A stretch of DNA of 64,000 nucleotides from Prado023 sp963747335 (GTDB lineage Bacteria; Actinomycetota; Actinomycetes; S36-B12; CAIYMF01): assembly GCA_963747335.1 (NCBI GenBank), contig CAVVEV010000012.1, positions 124,001-188,000 of the forward strand. Reading direction: 5' to 3'. The notes under the pieces are model-generated. The model did not search any database, was not told where the DNA came from, and saw only the letters and a list, made by a program, of their open reading frames with translations. Shown piece after piece: positions 10,211-18,603 of the stretch; within the stretch, counting starts at the first letter, position 1; the number at the start of each line of letters is the position of its first letter. The position numbers and the translations under genes were made by a program.

Positions 10211-11740
10211 TCACCTTCTGCTCGTCGTCATGTGGCGCATCAGTAGTTCCTGCGTGGCCTCGCCGGCCACGAACTCACCCGTGATGTGGCCCTCGGCCAG
10301 GGTGTAGATCCGATCGCAGAGCCCGAGGAGCTCGGGCAGCTCGGAGGAGATGACGATGACGGCGTTGCCGCCCTTGGCCATCGCCTGGACGAAACCGTAG
10401 ATCTCGTACTTGGCACCCACGTCGATCCCGCGGGTCGGCTCGTCGAGGATCATCACCTTCGCGTCGGTGTAGATCCATTTGCTCAGGACGACCTTCTGCT
10501 GGTTGCCGCCGGAGAGCTGGGCCACCTTGGCCTCGACTGTCGGGGCCTTGATGTTCATCCGTGTGCGGAAGTCCTCGGCGACCTTGACCTCCTCGTTCTC
10601 ATCGACGGTCAGTCCGTGCGCCAGCTTGTGGATGCCCGCGGACACGATCGAGGTCTTGATGTCGTCGAGCAGGTTCAGCCCCAGCGACTTGCGGTCCTCC
10701 GTCACGTAGGCCAACCCCGCGGTGATCGCATCCGCCACCGAGTTGAGCTCGAGCTCCTCGCCGTCCAGGACGAGCGTGCCGCTGATGCGCGCACCGTAGG
10801 ACTTGCCGAAGATGGAGCGGGCCAGTTCGGTGCGCCCTGCACCCATCAGCCCCGCGATGCCGACGATCTCCCCGCGGCGGACCGTGAGGTTCGCACCGAT
10901 GACGACCGCGCGCGCGTGGTCGACAGGGCTGTACACGTTCCAGTCCTTGACCTCGAAGAGCACATCACCGATGTCCGGCGTGTAGGGCGGGAAGCGGTGC
11001 TCGAGGTCCCGGCCGACCATCCCCTGGATGATCCGGTCCTCGTCCACTCCGCCACCAGCGACCTCGAGGGTCTCGATCGTCCGGCCGTCGCGCAGGATCG
11101 TGATGCTGTCGGCGATGGCAGCGATCTCGTTGAGCTTGTGGGAGATCATGATGCTGGTGATGCCCTTGGCCTTGAGCTCGCGCAGTAGGTTGAGCAGGTG
11201 CGCTGAGTCGTCGTCGTTCAGGGCTGCGGTCGGCTCGTCGAGGATCAGCAGCCTGACGCTGCGCGACAGGGCCTTGGCGATCTCGACGAGCTGCTGCTTG
11301 CCGATCCCCAGCTGCTTGATGGGGGTCAGTGGGTTCTCCGACAGCCCGACGCGCTCGAGCAGGTCCTGCGCCTCGCGGTTGGTCCGGTCCCAGGAGATGA
11401 CTCCCCGGGAGACGTTCTCGTTGCCGAGGAAGATGTTCTCGGCAATGGACAGCTCGGGGATCAGCGCCAGCTCCTGGTGGATGATCACGATCCCGGCGTG
11501 CTCACTGGCGCGGATGTCGCGGAACTCCACGGTCTGGCCCTCGTAGACGATCTCGCCGTCGTAGCTGCCGTGCGGGTAGACGCCGCTCAGAACCTTCATC
11601 AGGGTCGACTTGCCGGCGCCGTTCTCCCCGCATATCGCGTGGATCTCGCCGGCGTGGACCGTCAGGTTCACGTCGGACAGCGCCTTGACCCCGGGGAACT
11701 CCTTGGTGATGGAGCGCATCTCGAGGATGGGTCCGCTCAT
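10211..11740 (-). CDS. gguA: Monosaccharide ABC transporter ATPase (GguA type), copy 1
   Basis: Cytoplasmic ATPase of the CUT2 importer, 509 residues with two fused ABC domains. Domain 1 has Walker A CGENGAGKST, signature LGIGKQQLVEIAKAL (the divergent first signature normal for this family), and Walker B LLILDEPTAAL. Domain 2 has the degenerate Walker A region GIAGLMGAGRTEL, signature LSGGNQQKVVLSKW and Walker B VMILDEPTRGID. ATG 11740 is preceded by CGGAGG about 9 bases upstream. It lies between the binding-protein gene (144-base gap with a strong hairpin) and gguB. Confidence 0.95.
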   Translation of the reverse strand: MSGPILEMRSITKEFPGVKALSDVNLTVHAGEIHAICGENGAGKSTLMKVLSGVYPHGSYDGEIVYEGQTVEFRDIRASEHAGIVIIHQELALIPELSIAENIFLGNENVSRGVISWDRTNREAQDLLERVGLSENPLTPIKQLGIGKQQLVEIAKALSRSVRLLILDEPTAALNDDDSAHLLNLLRELKAKGITSIMISHKLNEIAAIADSITILRDGRTIETLEVAGGGVDEDRIIQGMVGRDLEHRFPPYTPDIGDVLFEVKDWNVYSPVDHARAVVIGANLTVRRGEIVGIAGLMGAGRTELARSIFGKSYGARISGTLVLDGEELELNSVADAITAGLAYVTEDRKSLGLNLLDDIKTSIVSAGIHKLAHGLTVDENEEVKVAEDFRTRMNIKAPTVEAKVAQLSGGNQQKVVLSKWIYTDAKVMILDEPTRGIDVGAKYEIYGFVQAMAKGGNAVIVISSELPELLGLCDRIYTLAEGHITGEFVAGEATQELLMRHMTTSRR

Positions 11741-11790
11741 TGCTCACAGCCTCCGTGTGGCTCTGTCGTGGTTCGCAGCGGTGGACGGCT

Positions 11791-11847
11791 GCGGGTGGTG
11801 CGGGTGGTGCGGGTGGTGGCCGCGACCGTGGTCTGCGACCACCACCC
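11791..11847 (-). other. Hairpin with 10-base iterations between chvE and gguA
   Basis: The 144-base gap after the binding-protein gene carries nearly three copies of the decamer GCGGGTGGTG (11791-11819). The last part, GGGTGGTGG (11811-11819), pairs perfectly with CCACCACCC (11839-11847). The repeated decamers offer sliding alternatives for the same 3' arm. A stable hairpin after a binding-protein gene commonly protects its mRNA and lowers read-through to the ATPase, giving receptor excess. That role is inferred. Confidence 0.6.
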
Positions 11848-11884
11848 ACGTCTCACTGCGTGCCCAGGGGCAGTGCGGTGAGGA

Positions 11885-13009
11885 TCAGCCGTCGATCTCC
11901 TCCTGGGTGTAGTAGCCGGTGTCGACCAGGGCCTCGGTGACGTTGTCCTTGGTCACCGTGACCGGCTTGAGCAGGTAGCTCGGGACGACCTTGACGCCGT
12001 TGTCGTACGTCTCGGTGTCATTGACCTCGGGCTCCTCGCAGTTGCCGATTGCCTCGATCATGCCGACAGTCACCCTGGCCAGCTCGCGGGTGTCCTTGAA
12101 GACGGTCGAGTTCTGCTCGTCCTTGAGGATGGACTGGACGGACTGGATCTCGGCGTCCTGGCCGGTGACGACCGACAGCGGCTTGTCGCCACTGCCGTAG
12201 CCATTGGCCTTCAGGGCGGCGATGATGCCCAGGGACAGGCCGTCATAGGGCGACAGGACGCCGTCAACGGTCTCGGTCGTGTAGCTCTTGGTCAGCAGGT
12301 CCTCCATGCGCTTCTGGGCGGTGGCGGGATCCCAACGAAGGATCGCGGCCTGCTCGAAGTCGGTCTGGCCGGAGACGACCTTCATCTCGCCTGAGTCGAT
12401 CAGCGGCTGCAGGATCGACATGGCGCCGTTCCAGAAGAACGTCGCGTTGTTGTCGTCGGGGGACCCGGCGAACAGCTCGACGTTGTACGGGCCCTCGCCG
12501 GTGGCCTTGAGGCCCTCGACCAGCGCCTCGGCCTGGAGCACGCCCACGCCGAAGTTGTCGAATGTGGAGTAGTAGTCCACGGCGCCGGACTCACGGATGA
12601 GGCGGTCGTAGGCCAGGACCGGGATGTCGGACTCCTCGGCGGTGTTCAGGATGTCGCCCAGAGCGGTGCCGTCGATCGCGGCGATGACCAGCGTCTGGAC
12701 GCCCTTGGTGACCATGTTCTCGACCTGGGAGACCTGGGTCGGGATGTCGTCCTCGGCGTACTGCAGGTCGACCTGGTATCCGGCAGCCTCCAGCTGCTCC
12801 TTCATGCTGTCGCCGTCAGCGATCCAGCGCGTCGAGGACTTGGTGGGCATGGCCACACCGATGGTGCCCTTCTCGCCCGGGGTGCAGTCGCCCGCTGGGG
12901 CCGAGGCGTCGCCTGATGCAGCGGGAGCTGCGGTGTCATCGCCACTGCTGCAGGCGGCGAGGCTGAAGACGAGCCCCGCTGCCGCGAATGCGGATACGTA
13001 CTTCCTCAT
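11885..13009 (-). CDS. chvE: Monosaccharide-binding lipoprotein (ChvE-like), copy 1
   Basis: Extracytoplasmic sugar receptor for GguAB, 374 residues. A signal sequence with lipobox SLAAC (Cys at about residue 20) is followed by a Ser/Asp/Ala linker and a type-I periplasmic-binding fold. Visible family blocks include GVAMPTKSSTRWIADGDSMK, YAEDDIPTQVSQVENMVTKG, IPVLAYDRLI, FDNFGVGVLQAEAL, ELFAGSPDDNNATFFWNGA and VVTGQDAEIQSVQSIL. These match ChvE of Agrobacterium-type multiple-sugar systems rather than RbsB. ATG 13009 is preceded by AGGAAGGA. It follows araA with a 66-base gap, so importer and catabolic genes are probably co-transcribed. Confidence 0.93.
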   Translation of the reverse strand: MRKYVSAFAAAGLVFSLAACSSGDDTAAPAASGDASAPAGDCTPGEKGTIGVAMPTKSSTRWIADGDSMKEQLEAAGYQVDLQYAEDDIPTQVSQVENMVTKGVQTLVIAAIDGTALGDILNTAEESDIPVLAYDRLIRESGAVDYYSTFDNFGVGVLQAEALVEGLKATGEGPYNVELFAGSPDDNNATFFWNGAMSILQPLIDSGEMKVVSGQTDFEQAAILRWDPATAQKRMEDLLTKSYTTETVDGVLSPYDGLSLGIIAALKANGYGSGDKPLSVVTGQDAEIQSVQSILKDEQNSTVFKDTRELARVTVGMIEAIGNCEEPEVNDTETYDNGVKVVPSYLLKPVTVTKDNVTEALVDTGYYTQEEIDG

Positions 13010-13075
13010 TGAGCGTTCCTTCCTGATGGGTCATGGGACGGGACTCGCCCCATGGGTCGTGCGCCTGGCTTCGGG

Positions 13076-14581
13076 CTAGAAGCCCAGAGCCAGGCGGTAG
13101 TACGCCTGGCTCCACCGCCGCTCCTGGATGAAGTGGCGGATGTCTGTTGTGCTGTCGATGAGCGCCAGCTCGGTGCCGACGATCTCCGACAGGTCCCACA
13201 GGTGCTCCGCGGACAGGGCCGTGGAGAGGACGGTGTGGTGGGGGCCGCCGGCGGTGATCCACGCCTCGGCCGATGTGCGCAGGTCCGGTGCCGGGCGCCA
13301 CACGGCGCGGGCGACGGGCAGCTTCGGCAACGCCTCGTCCGGAGCCACGAGCTCGATCTCGTTGGCCACGAACCGGAACCTGTCGCCCAGGTCGCACAGG
13401 CCCAGCACCACCCCGTCGGCCGGCGTGGCGGTGAACACCAACCGGACGGGGTCCTCGCGGCCGCCGATGGCCAGCGGGTGGATCTCCAGGCTGGGGCGCT
13501 CGTCGGTGATCGACGGGCAGACCTCGAGCATGTGCGCGCCGAGGATCTTCTCCGCACCCGGAGCCAGGTGGTAGGTGTAGTCCTCCATGAAGGAGGTCCC
13601 GCCGGGCAGGCCCTGGGCCATCACCTTGAGGGTGCGGACCATGACCGCGGTCTTCCAGTCCCCCTCGCCGGCGAACCCGTAGCCGTCGGCCATCAGCCGC
13701 TGCACGGCCAGGCCGGGCAGTTGGCGCAGGCCGCCGAGGTCCTCGAAGTTCGAGGTGAAGGCCGTGAACCCGCCATCGGTGAGGAACCGGCGCAGGCCCG
13801 CCTCGATGCGTGCGCCGTACCGCAGCGCATCGTGGCGGGCAGCGCCGGGCTGGAGGGCGGGGGCGATGTCGTAGAGGTCGGCGTACTCGGCGACCAGCGC
13901 ATCGATCTCGGACTCGGCCACCGCATCGACGACCGCGACCAGGTCATTCACCCCGTAGGTGTTCACCGAGACCCCGAACCGGATCTCTGCCTCGACCTTG
14001 TCGCCCTCGGTGACCGCGACGTTGCGCATGTTGTCCCCGAAGCGGGCCAGGCGCATCGAGCGCATGGTCGCGGCACCGGCGGCAGCTCGCGCCCACTGCC
14101 CGATGCGCTCGGCGACGACCGGATCGCTGGCGTGGCCGGCGATCGTCTTGCGGGCGAGCCCCATCCGGGTCTGGATGAAGCCGAACTCACGGTCGCCGTG
14201 GGCGGCCTGGTTGAGGTTCATGAAGTCCATGTCGATGGTCGCCCAGGGCAGGTCGCGGTTGGCCTGCGTGTGCAGGTGCAGCAGCGGCTTGCGCAGGGCA
14301 TCGAGGCCGGAGATCCACATCTTGGCCGGGCTGAAGGTGTGCATCCAGGCGATCACCCCGACGCAGGAGTCGTCCGCGCTGGCCTCGATCATCGTGCGCC
14401 GGATCGCCTCGGCCTCCTTGAGGACGGGCTTGAACACGATCTCGAACGGGATCGCATCCGAGGCATCGAGCGTGCGGGCGATCTCACCGGACTGCTCGGC
14501 CACTTGGGCGAGCACCTCGTCGCCGTACAGGGTCTGGCTCCCGGTGAGGAACCAGATCTGGTGATGCGTGTCCGTGGTCAT
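13076..14581 (-). CDS. araA: L-arabinose isomerase
   Basis: Converts L-arabinose to L-ribulose in the cytoplasm with a divalent metal. The 501-residue length equals the family norm. The metal-ligand regions are all present: YGFAGEGDWKTA (first Glu), GTSFMEDYTYHL (second Glu), ILGAHMLEVCP (His) and WITAGGPHHTVLS (second His). The N-terminal IWFLTGSQTLYG is diagnostic for AraA. The longer open frame upstream is a shadow of araD. ATG 14581 overlaps the araD stop (ATGA), so the two are translationally coupled. It sits third in the araB-araD-araA order, downstream of the operator-bearing promoter. Confidence 0.98.
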   Translation of the reverse strand: MTTDTHHQIWFLTGSQTLYGDEVLAQVAEQSGEIARTLDASDAIPFEIVFKPVLKEAEAIRRTMIEASADDSCVGVIAWMHTFSPAKMWISGLDALRKPLLHLHTQANRDLPWATIDMDFMNLNQAAHGDREFGFIQTRMGLARKTIAGHASDPVVAERIGQWARAAAGAATMRSMRLARFGDNMRNVAVTEGDKVEAEIRFGVSVNTYGVNDLVAVVDAVAESEIDALVAEYADLYDIAPALQPGAARHDALRYGARIEAGLRRFLTDGGFTAFTSNFEDLGGLRQLPGLAVQRLMADGYGFAGEGDWKTAVMVRTLKVMAQGLPGGTSFMEDYTYHLAPGAEKILGAHMLEVCPSITDERPSLEIHPLAIGGREDPVRLVFTATPADGVVLGLCDLGDRFRFVANEIELVAPDEALPKLPVARAVWRPAPDLRTSAEAWITAGGPHHTVLSTALSAEHLWDLSEIVGTELALIDSTTDIRHFIQERRWSQAYYRLALGF

Positions 14582-15267
14582 GCTTGTCCTCCGTGCTGTC
14601 CGTAGACGTTCTGGTAGCGCTCGTAGAGGCCGTCGATGTCCTCGGTGGCCAGGGGGACGGGCTCGCCGAGCTGGCGGGAGATGTGGACCGTGCGGGCGAC
14701 GTCCTCGAGCATCACCGCGGCCTTGACCGCGGCGCGGGCGTCCCTTCCGATCGTGAACGGGCCGTGGTTGGCCATCAGGACGGCCGGGGAGCGGCTGCCC
14801 CGCAGGACGTCGACGATGCCCGCGCCGATGGAGTCGTCGCCGATCCGGGCGAACGGCCCGATCGGGATCTCGCCGCCGAACTCGTCGGCGATCATGGTGA
14901 GCACGCAGGGGATGGACTCGCGCCGCGCGGCCCACGCGCAGGCGTAGGTGGAGTGCGTGTGCACCACACCGCCGACCTCGGGCATGTGGCGGTAGACGTA
15001 GGCGTGGGCAGCGGTGTCCGACGAGGGCGCGAAGTCGCCCTCGACCAGGGTGCCGTACAGGTCGGTGACGACCATCCGGTCCGCGGACAGCGCGTCGTAG
15101 GAGACCCCCGAGGGCTTGATCACCATCAGGTCGTGCCCGGGGACGCGCGCGGAGACGTTGCCGGCGGTCCAGATCACCAGCTCGTAGCGGGTCAGCTCGG
15201 AGTGCAGGGCTGAGACCTCGGCGCGCAGCGCGTCCAGGGCGGGCCGGGCCTCGGCGGGGATCGTCAT
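14578..15267 (-). CDS. araD: L-ribulose-5-phosphate 4-epimerase
   Basis: Class-II aldolase-fold zinc enzyme making D-xylulose 5-phosphate from L-ribulose 5-phosphate, the last step into the pentose phosphate pathway. Seen motifs are WTAGNVSARVPG, IKPSGVSYDAL, the zinc-ligand pair in GVVHTHSTYACAWA, and ANHGPFTIG. Length 229 residues, normal for AraD. ATG 15267 has GGCAGGTG upstream and is preferred over an in-frame GTG at 15276 that would overlap the araB stop. Immediately follows araB and overlaps araA by four bases. Confidence 0.97.
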   Translation of the reverse strand: MTIPAEARPALDALRAEVSALHSELTRYELVIWTAGNVSARVPGHDLMVIKPSGVSYDALSADRMVVTDLYGTLVEGDFAPSSDTAAHAYVYRHMPEVGGVVHTHSTYACAWAARRESIPCVLTMIADEFGGEIPIGPFARIGDDSIGAGIVDVLRGSRSPAVLMANHGPFTIGRDARAAVKAAVMLEDVARTVHISRQLGEPVPLATEDIDGLYERYQNVYGQHGGQA

Positions 15268-15268
15268 C

Positions 15269-16951
15269 TCAGGCACCTGCCGCGATCTCAGCGTGGACAG
15301 CGCGGCGGCGGGCCCGCAGGCGATGCATCACGTCGTTGGCGCCGCGGCCGAAGTAGTCGTGGAGCAGCAGGTACTCGGCGTAGAGGGCGTCGTAGGCGGC
15401 GGCCCGCTCCGGGTCGGGCTGGTAGACCCCGCGGATGGAGCGGCCCATGGTCCGCGAGGCGGTGAGCACGTCCGGGTACGCCCCCGCGGCGACGGCGGCG
15501 TGGATCGCCGACCCGAGAGCGGGGCCCTGGGCGGAGTCGATGGTGCTCAACGGCAGGTTGGTCACGTCGGCGTACATCTGCATGAGGAACGCGTTCTTCA
15601 GCAGCCCACCGGCGACCACCAGCTCCGTGACGGGGACCCCGGACTCGGTGAAGGAGTCGATGATCCGGCGCGTGCCGAAGGCTGTGGACTCCATCAGGGC
15701 GCGGTACTGGTCCTCGGGTCGGGTCGCCAGGGTCTGGCCCACGATCACCCCGGACAGCTCGTGGTCGACCAGCACCGAGCGGTTGCCGCTGTGCCAGTCC
15801 AACGCAATCAGCCCGTGCTCGCCGACGCGCTGCTGGGCAGCCAGGGCGGTCAGGTGGTCGTGCAGGGAGAGGCCGGCCTCGGCCGCAGCCTGGGCGTAGC
15901 TGGCAGGCACGCTGGTGTCGACGAACCAGCCGAAGATGTCGCCCACGCCGGACTGCCCGGCCTCGTAGCCCCACAGCCCGGACGTGATGCCACCGTCGAC
16001 CACGCCGCACATCCCCGGCACCTCGTGCAGTGACTCGCCGTTCATCACGTGGCAGGTCGAGGTGCCCATGATCGCGACCATCTGGCCCGGCTCGATGGCC
16101 TGGGCGGCTGGGGGCGTGACGTGCGCGTCGACGTTGCCGACCGCCACGGCGATGCCCTGGGGAAGCCCGGTCCACGCCGCTGCCTGGGCGGTCAGGCCAC
16201 CGGCCCGGGCGCCGAGCTGGCCGATCGGGTGCTCGAGCTTGCTGCTCACGAAGTCCGCGAAGGCGGGGTTGAGCGCAGCGAGGAACTCCGGCGAGGGGTA
16301 GGCGCCGTCCTGCAGGATCCCCTTGTATCCCGCGGTGCAGGCGTTGCGCACGTAGGTTCCGCACAGCTGCCAGATGATCCAGTCCGCGGCCTCGACCCAG
16401 CGGTCCATGGCGGCGTAGACCTCGGGCGCCTCCTCGAGCACCTGCAGCCCCTTGGCGAACTCCCACTCGGAGGAGATCAAGCCGCCGTAGCGCGGCAACC
16501 AGGACTCGCCGCGCTCAGCGGCCAGGGCGTTGATCCGATCGGCCTGTGGCTGGGCCGCGTGGTGCTTCCACAGCTTGACGTAGGCATGCGGGCTGCTGGC
16601 GAACTCAGGCAGCTCGTTGAGCGGGGTGCCGTCGAGGGTGGTCGGGACCATCGTGCAGGCCGTGAAGTCGGTGCCGATGCCGATGACGTCGCCCGGGTCG
16701 ATGCCCGCGGCCTGCACCGCCTCGGGCACGGCGGTGCGCAGGACGTCGACGTAGTCACCGGGCACCTGCAGCGCCCAGTCCGGCCCGAGCGGGGTCCTGC
16801 CGTCGGGCAGGACGCGGTCCAGGACCGCGTGCGGGTAGTCCAGGGAGGCGCTCGCGAGCTCTGCGCCGTCACCGACCCGAACGACCACGGCGCGCCCGGA
16901 CAGGGATCCGAAGTCGACCCCGATCACGTAGGTCTCTCGCCGGTCGTTCAT
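15269..16951 (-). CDS. araB: L-ribulokinase
   Basis: Phosphorylates L-ribulose. FGGY-family sugar kinase of 560 residues. The N-terminal phosphate loop is GVDFGSLSGRAVVVRVGDG. The AraB-specific region GIGTDFTACTMVPTTLDGTP follows, and near the C-terminus the FGGY signature region reads VVAGGLLKNAFLMQMYADV. ATG 16951 has GAGAGGTG seven bases upstream. A longer frame starting at 16984 would begin inside the operator region and is rejected. First gene of the operon. The promoter with a TTGACT -35 and a palindromic operator lies 34-62 bases upstream of the start. Confidence 0.97.
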   Translation of the reverse strand: MNDRRETYVIGVDFGSLSGRAVVVRVGDGAELASASLDYPHAVLDRVLPDGRTPLGPDWALQVPGDYVDVLRTAVPEAVQAAGIDPGDVIGIGTDFTACTMVPTTLDGTPLNELPEFASSPHAYVKLWKHHAAQPQADRINALAAERGESWLPRYGGLISSEWEFAKGLQVLEEAPEVYAAMDRWVEAADWIIWQLCGTYVRNACTAGYKGILQDGAYPSPEFLAALNPAFADFVSSKLEHPIGQLGARAGGLTAQAAAWTGLPQGIAVAVGNVDAHVTPPAAQAIEPGQMVAIMGTSTCHVMNGESLHEVPGMCGVVDGGITSGLWGYEAGQSGVGDIFGWFVDTSVPASYAQAAAEAGLSLHDHLTALAAQQRVGEHGLIALDWHSGNRSVLVDHELSGVIVGQTLATRPEDQYRALMESTAFGTRRIIDSFTESGVPVTELVVAGGLLKNAFLMQMYADVTNLPLSTIDSAQGPALGSAIHAAVAAGAYPDVLTASRTMGRSIRGVYQPDPERAAAYDALYAEYLLLHDYFGRGANDVMHRLRARRRAVHAEIAAGA

Positions 16952-16984
16952 GTCGCACCTCTCGTTGTTCGTGCCGTGGACCAA

Positions 16985-17013
16985 TAGTTAGCGCTAACAA
17001 TTTCCGGAGTCAA
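16985..17013 (-). promoter_or_regulatory. araB promoter overlapped by LacI-type operator GTTAGCGCTAAC
   Basis: On the minus strand a TTGACT -35 box (17013-17008) is followed, after a 17-base spacer, by a weak -10 box TAACTA (16990-16985). A perfect 12-bp palindrome GTTAGCGCTAAC at 16987-16998 covers the spacer end and the -10. TTAGCGCTAA is the kind of centre-CG palindrome bound by LacI-family repressors. Its position would block RNA polymerase. The in-operon LacI gene (7810-8847) is the likeliest binder, and the LacI at 41350 is the alternative. Confidence 0.7.
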
Positions 17014-17043
17014 GTGCTGTGCGGCCTCGACTCGCCGCGCGTT

Positions 17044-17062
17044 GATAACGATTCGGTAACGA
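17044..17062. promoter_or_regulatory. Direct repeats GATAACGA-N3-GGTAACGA upstream of araB
   Basis: Two octamers matching GRTAACGA (17044-17051 and 17055-17062) are spaced 11 bases start to start, one helical turn. They lie about 30-50 bases upstream of the araB -35 box, an activator-like position. The same pair in the other order occurs at 41263-41281 before the second sugar transporter. Confidence 0.55.
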
Positions 17063-17203
17063 GCCGTTCACCGGCCCGCCATGCCGTGCCTGCCGCCGAA
17101 GCCCGCAGGAATGCTGCCGATCTCGGGCGGAAGCGGGACAGACTGCCCCGAAAGGTGCTCCTGACGAGAATTGGTCCCCAACTCCATGCGACCCTCGCTG
17201 GCA

Positions 17204-17232
17204 TGACTGACTCGCAGTGGGAGCGATAACAT
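17204..17232 (+). promoter_or_regulatory. Candidate galK promoter
   Basis: TGACTG (17204-17209) and TAACAT (17227-17232) are separated by 17 bases and resemble -35 and -10 boxes. Transcription would start about 80 bases before galK. The match to consensus is partial and no experiment supports it. Confidence 0.35.
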
Positions 17233-17320
17233 CGACCGTCTGGACGAGGTCCGCTGGCGCAGGCCCGAGGCATGCGCCGACGATGCGGCCGGCTGGGCAT
17301 GACCCAGGAGGAGACCGGTG

Positions 17321-18574
17321 ATGATCGATGACGCGCGGCGCGCCGAGCAGGCGCGTACCCGGCACCGGGTGCTGTTCGGCACCGACCCGGAGGCGATCTC
17401 CTTCGCCCCGGGACGGGTGAACCTGATCGGCGAGCACACCGACTACAACGGCGGGAACGTCCTTCCCATGGCCATCGACATGGGCACGATGTGCGCGGCG
17501 TCCCGCCGCCCGGACGGCCGGTTCGGCCTGCACTCGCGTCAGGTCAACGGGCCGATCGTCCAGGTCGACCCGGCGACGTTCACGAGGACCGCGGCCAACG
17601 GGTGGCTCGGGTACGTCGTGGGGGCCCTGGCCGTCGCTGAGGAGCGGGGATGGTCCAGCGGGGGTGTGGACCTGTCGATCGACGCGGACCTGCCCCTGGG
17701 CGCGGGGCTGTCCTCGTCTGCGTCCCTGGAGTGCGCGGTCCTCAGCGCGGTGATCGCACTGAACGGCGCCGAGGTGGCGCCGATCGACGTCGCGCTGGCC
17801 GCCCAGCAGGTCGAGCACGAGTTCGCCCACGTCCCGTGCGGCATCATGGACCAAGCTGTGGCGATGCTCGCCCAGCCCGGCAGCGCCCTGCTGCTGGACT
17901 CAGCCACCCTGGCCTCCGAGACTGTCCCGCTGCACCTGGATCGCCTCGGCCTGCAGGTGCTGCTCATCGACACCAACGTCCGCCACGACCTCGCCGACGG
18001 CGCCTACGCCAACCGGCGGGCAACCTGCGAGCACGCTGCCGAGTCGCTGGGAGTCACCCACCTCGCCGAGATCCCACTGGCCGACATCGCCCGGCTCGAC
18101 GCGCTGACCGAGCCTGAGCTGAGCCGCGCGCGGCATGTGATCACCGAGCAGGCCCGCGTCGCTGACGCGGTGCGTGCGTTCGAGGAGTCCGACGCCCCCG
18201 CACTCGGGCGGGCGTTCGCCGGCTCGCACGCATCGCTGTCCCGTGACTACGAGGTCAGCTGCCCTGAGCTCGACGTCGCGGTGTCCGCGGCTGTCGTCGG
18301 TGGGGCAACGGCGGCGAGGATGACCGGCGGCGGATTCGGCGGCAACGTGGTGGCCCTGTGCCGACCGGAGGCCATCGCCCAGGTGCAGGCCTCCGTCCGT
18401 GAGGCCCTGTCCCGCGACGGGCTGGCTGCCCCGACGTTCCGCATCGTGAGTCCTGCAGGTGGTTCCCGTCGGATCGACAGGGCGGCCGGCTCCTCCACGG
18501 GTGCCGCGCGTGGGGTCGCTCCCGGCCCCTCCACCGCGACCCCTACCGAGCCCGTTGGTTCCCCCTCCCGTTGA
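17321..18574 (+). CDS. galK: Galactokinase
   Basis: ATP-dependent GHMP-family kinase making galactose 1-phosphate. All three GHMP motifs are visible: GRVNLIGEHTDYNGG (galactokinase signature, residues about 28-42), LPLGAGLSSSASLE (ATP-binding, about 125-138), and ARMTGGGFGGNVVAL near residue 335. The body ends around residue 380. A further 35 or so residues of Ser/Pro/Thr/Arg-rich low complexity form an unusual tail. ATG 17321 is chosen because AGGAGGAG ends seven bases upstream; an adjacent GTG in frame is less likely. Divergent from araB and followed 29 bases later by an aldo/keto reductase. galT and galE are not in the window. Confidence 0.96.
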   Translation: MIDDARRAEQARTRHRVLFGTDPEAISFAPGRVNLIGEHTDYNGGNVLPMAIDMGTMCAASRRPDGRFGLHSRQVNGPIVQVDPATFTRTAANGWLGYVVGALAVAEERGWSSGGVDLSIDADLPLGAGLSSSASLECAVLSAVIALNGAEVAPIDVALAAQQVEHEFAHVPCGIMDQAVAMLAQPGSALLLDSATLASETVPLHLDRLGLQVLLIDTNVRHDLADGAYANRRATCEHAAESLGVTHLAEIPLADIARLDALTEPELSRARHVITEQARVADAVRAFEESDAPALGRAFAGSHASLSRDYEVSCPELDVAVSAAVVGGATAARMTGGGFGGNVVALCRPEAIAQVQASVREALSRDGLAAPTFRIVSPAGGSRRIDRAAGSSTGAARGVAPGPSTATPTEPVGSPSR

Positions 18575-18603
18575 CCTCGTCGCCCGACCCCAAGGAGTCC
18601 CCG

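Larger units (their letters stand above)
16952..17320. other. Divergent control region between araB and galK (369 bases, no gene)
   Basis: Non-coding spacer between the minus-strand ara operon and plus-strand galK. Reading from araB outward it holds the araB promoter with an overlapping palindrome (16985-17013), a pair of direct repeats GRTAACGA (17044-17062) and a candidate galK promoter (17204-17232). The remaining bases show no convincing reading frame or structure. Confidence 0.7.
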
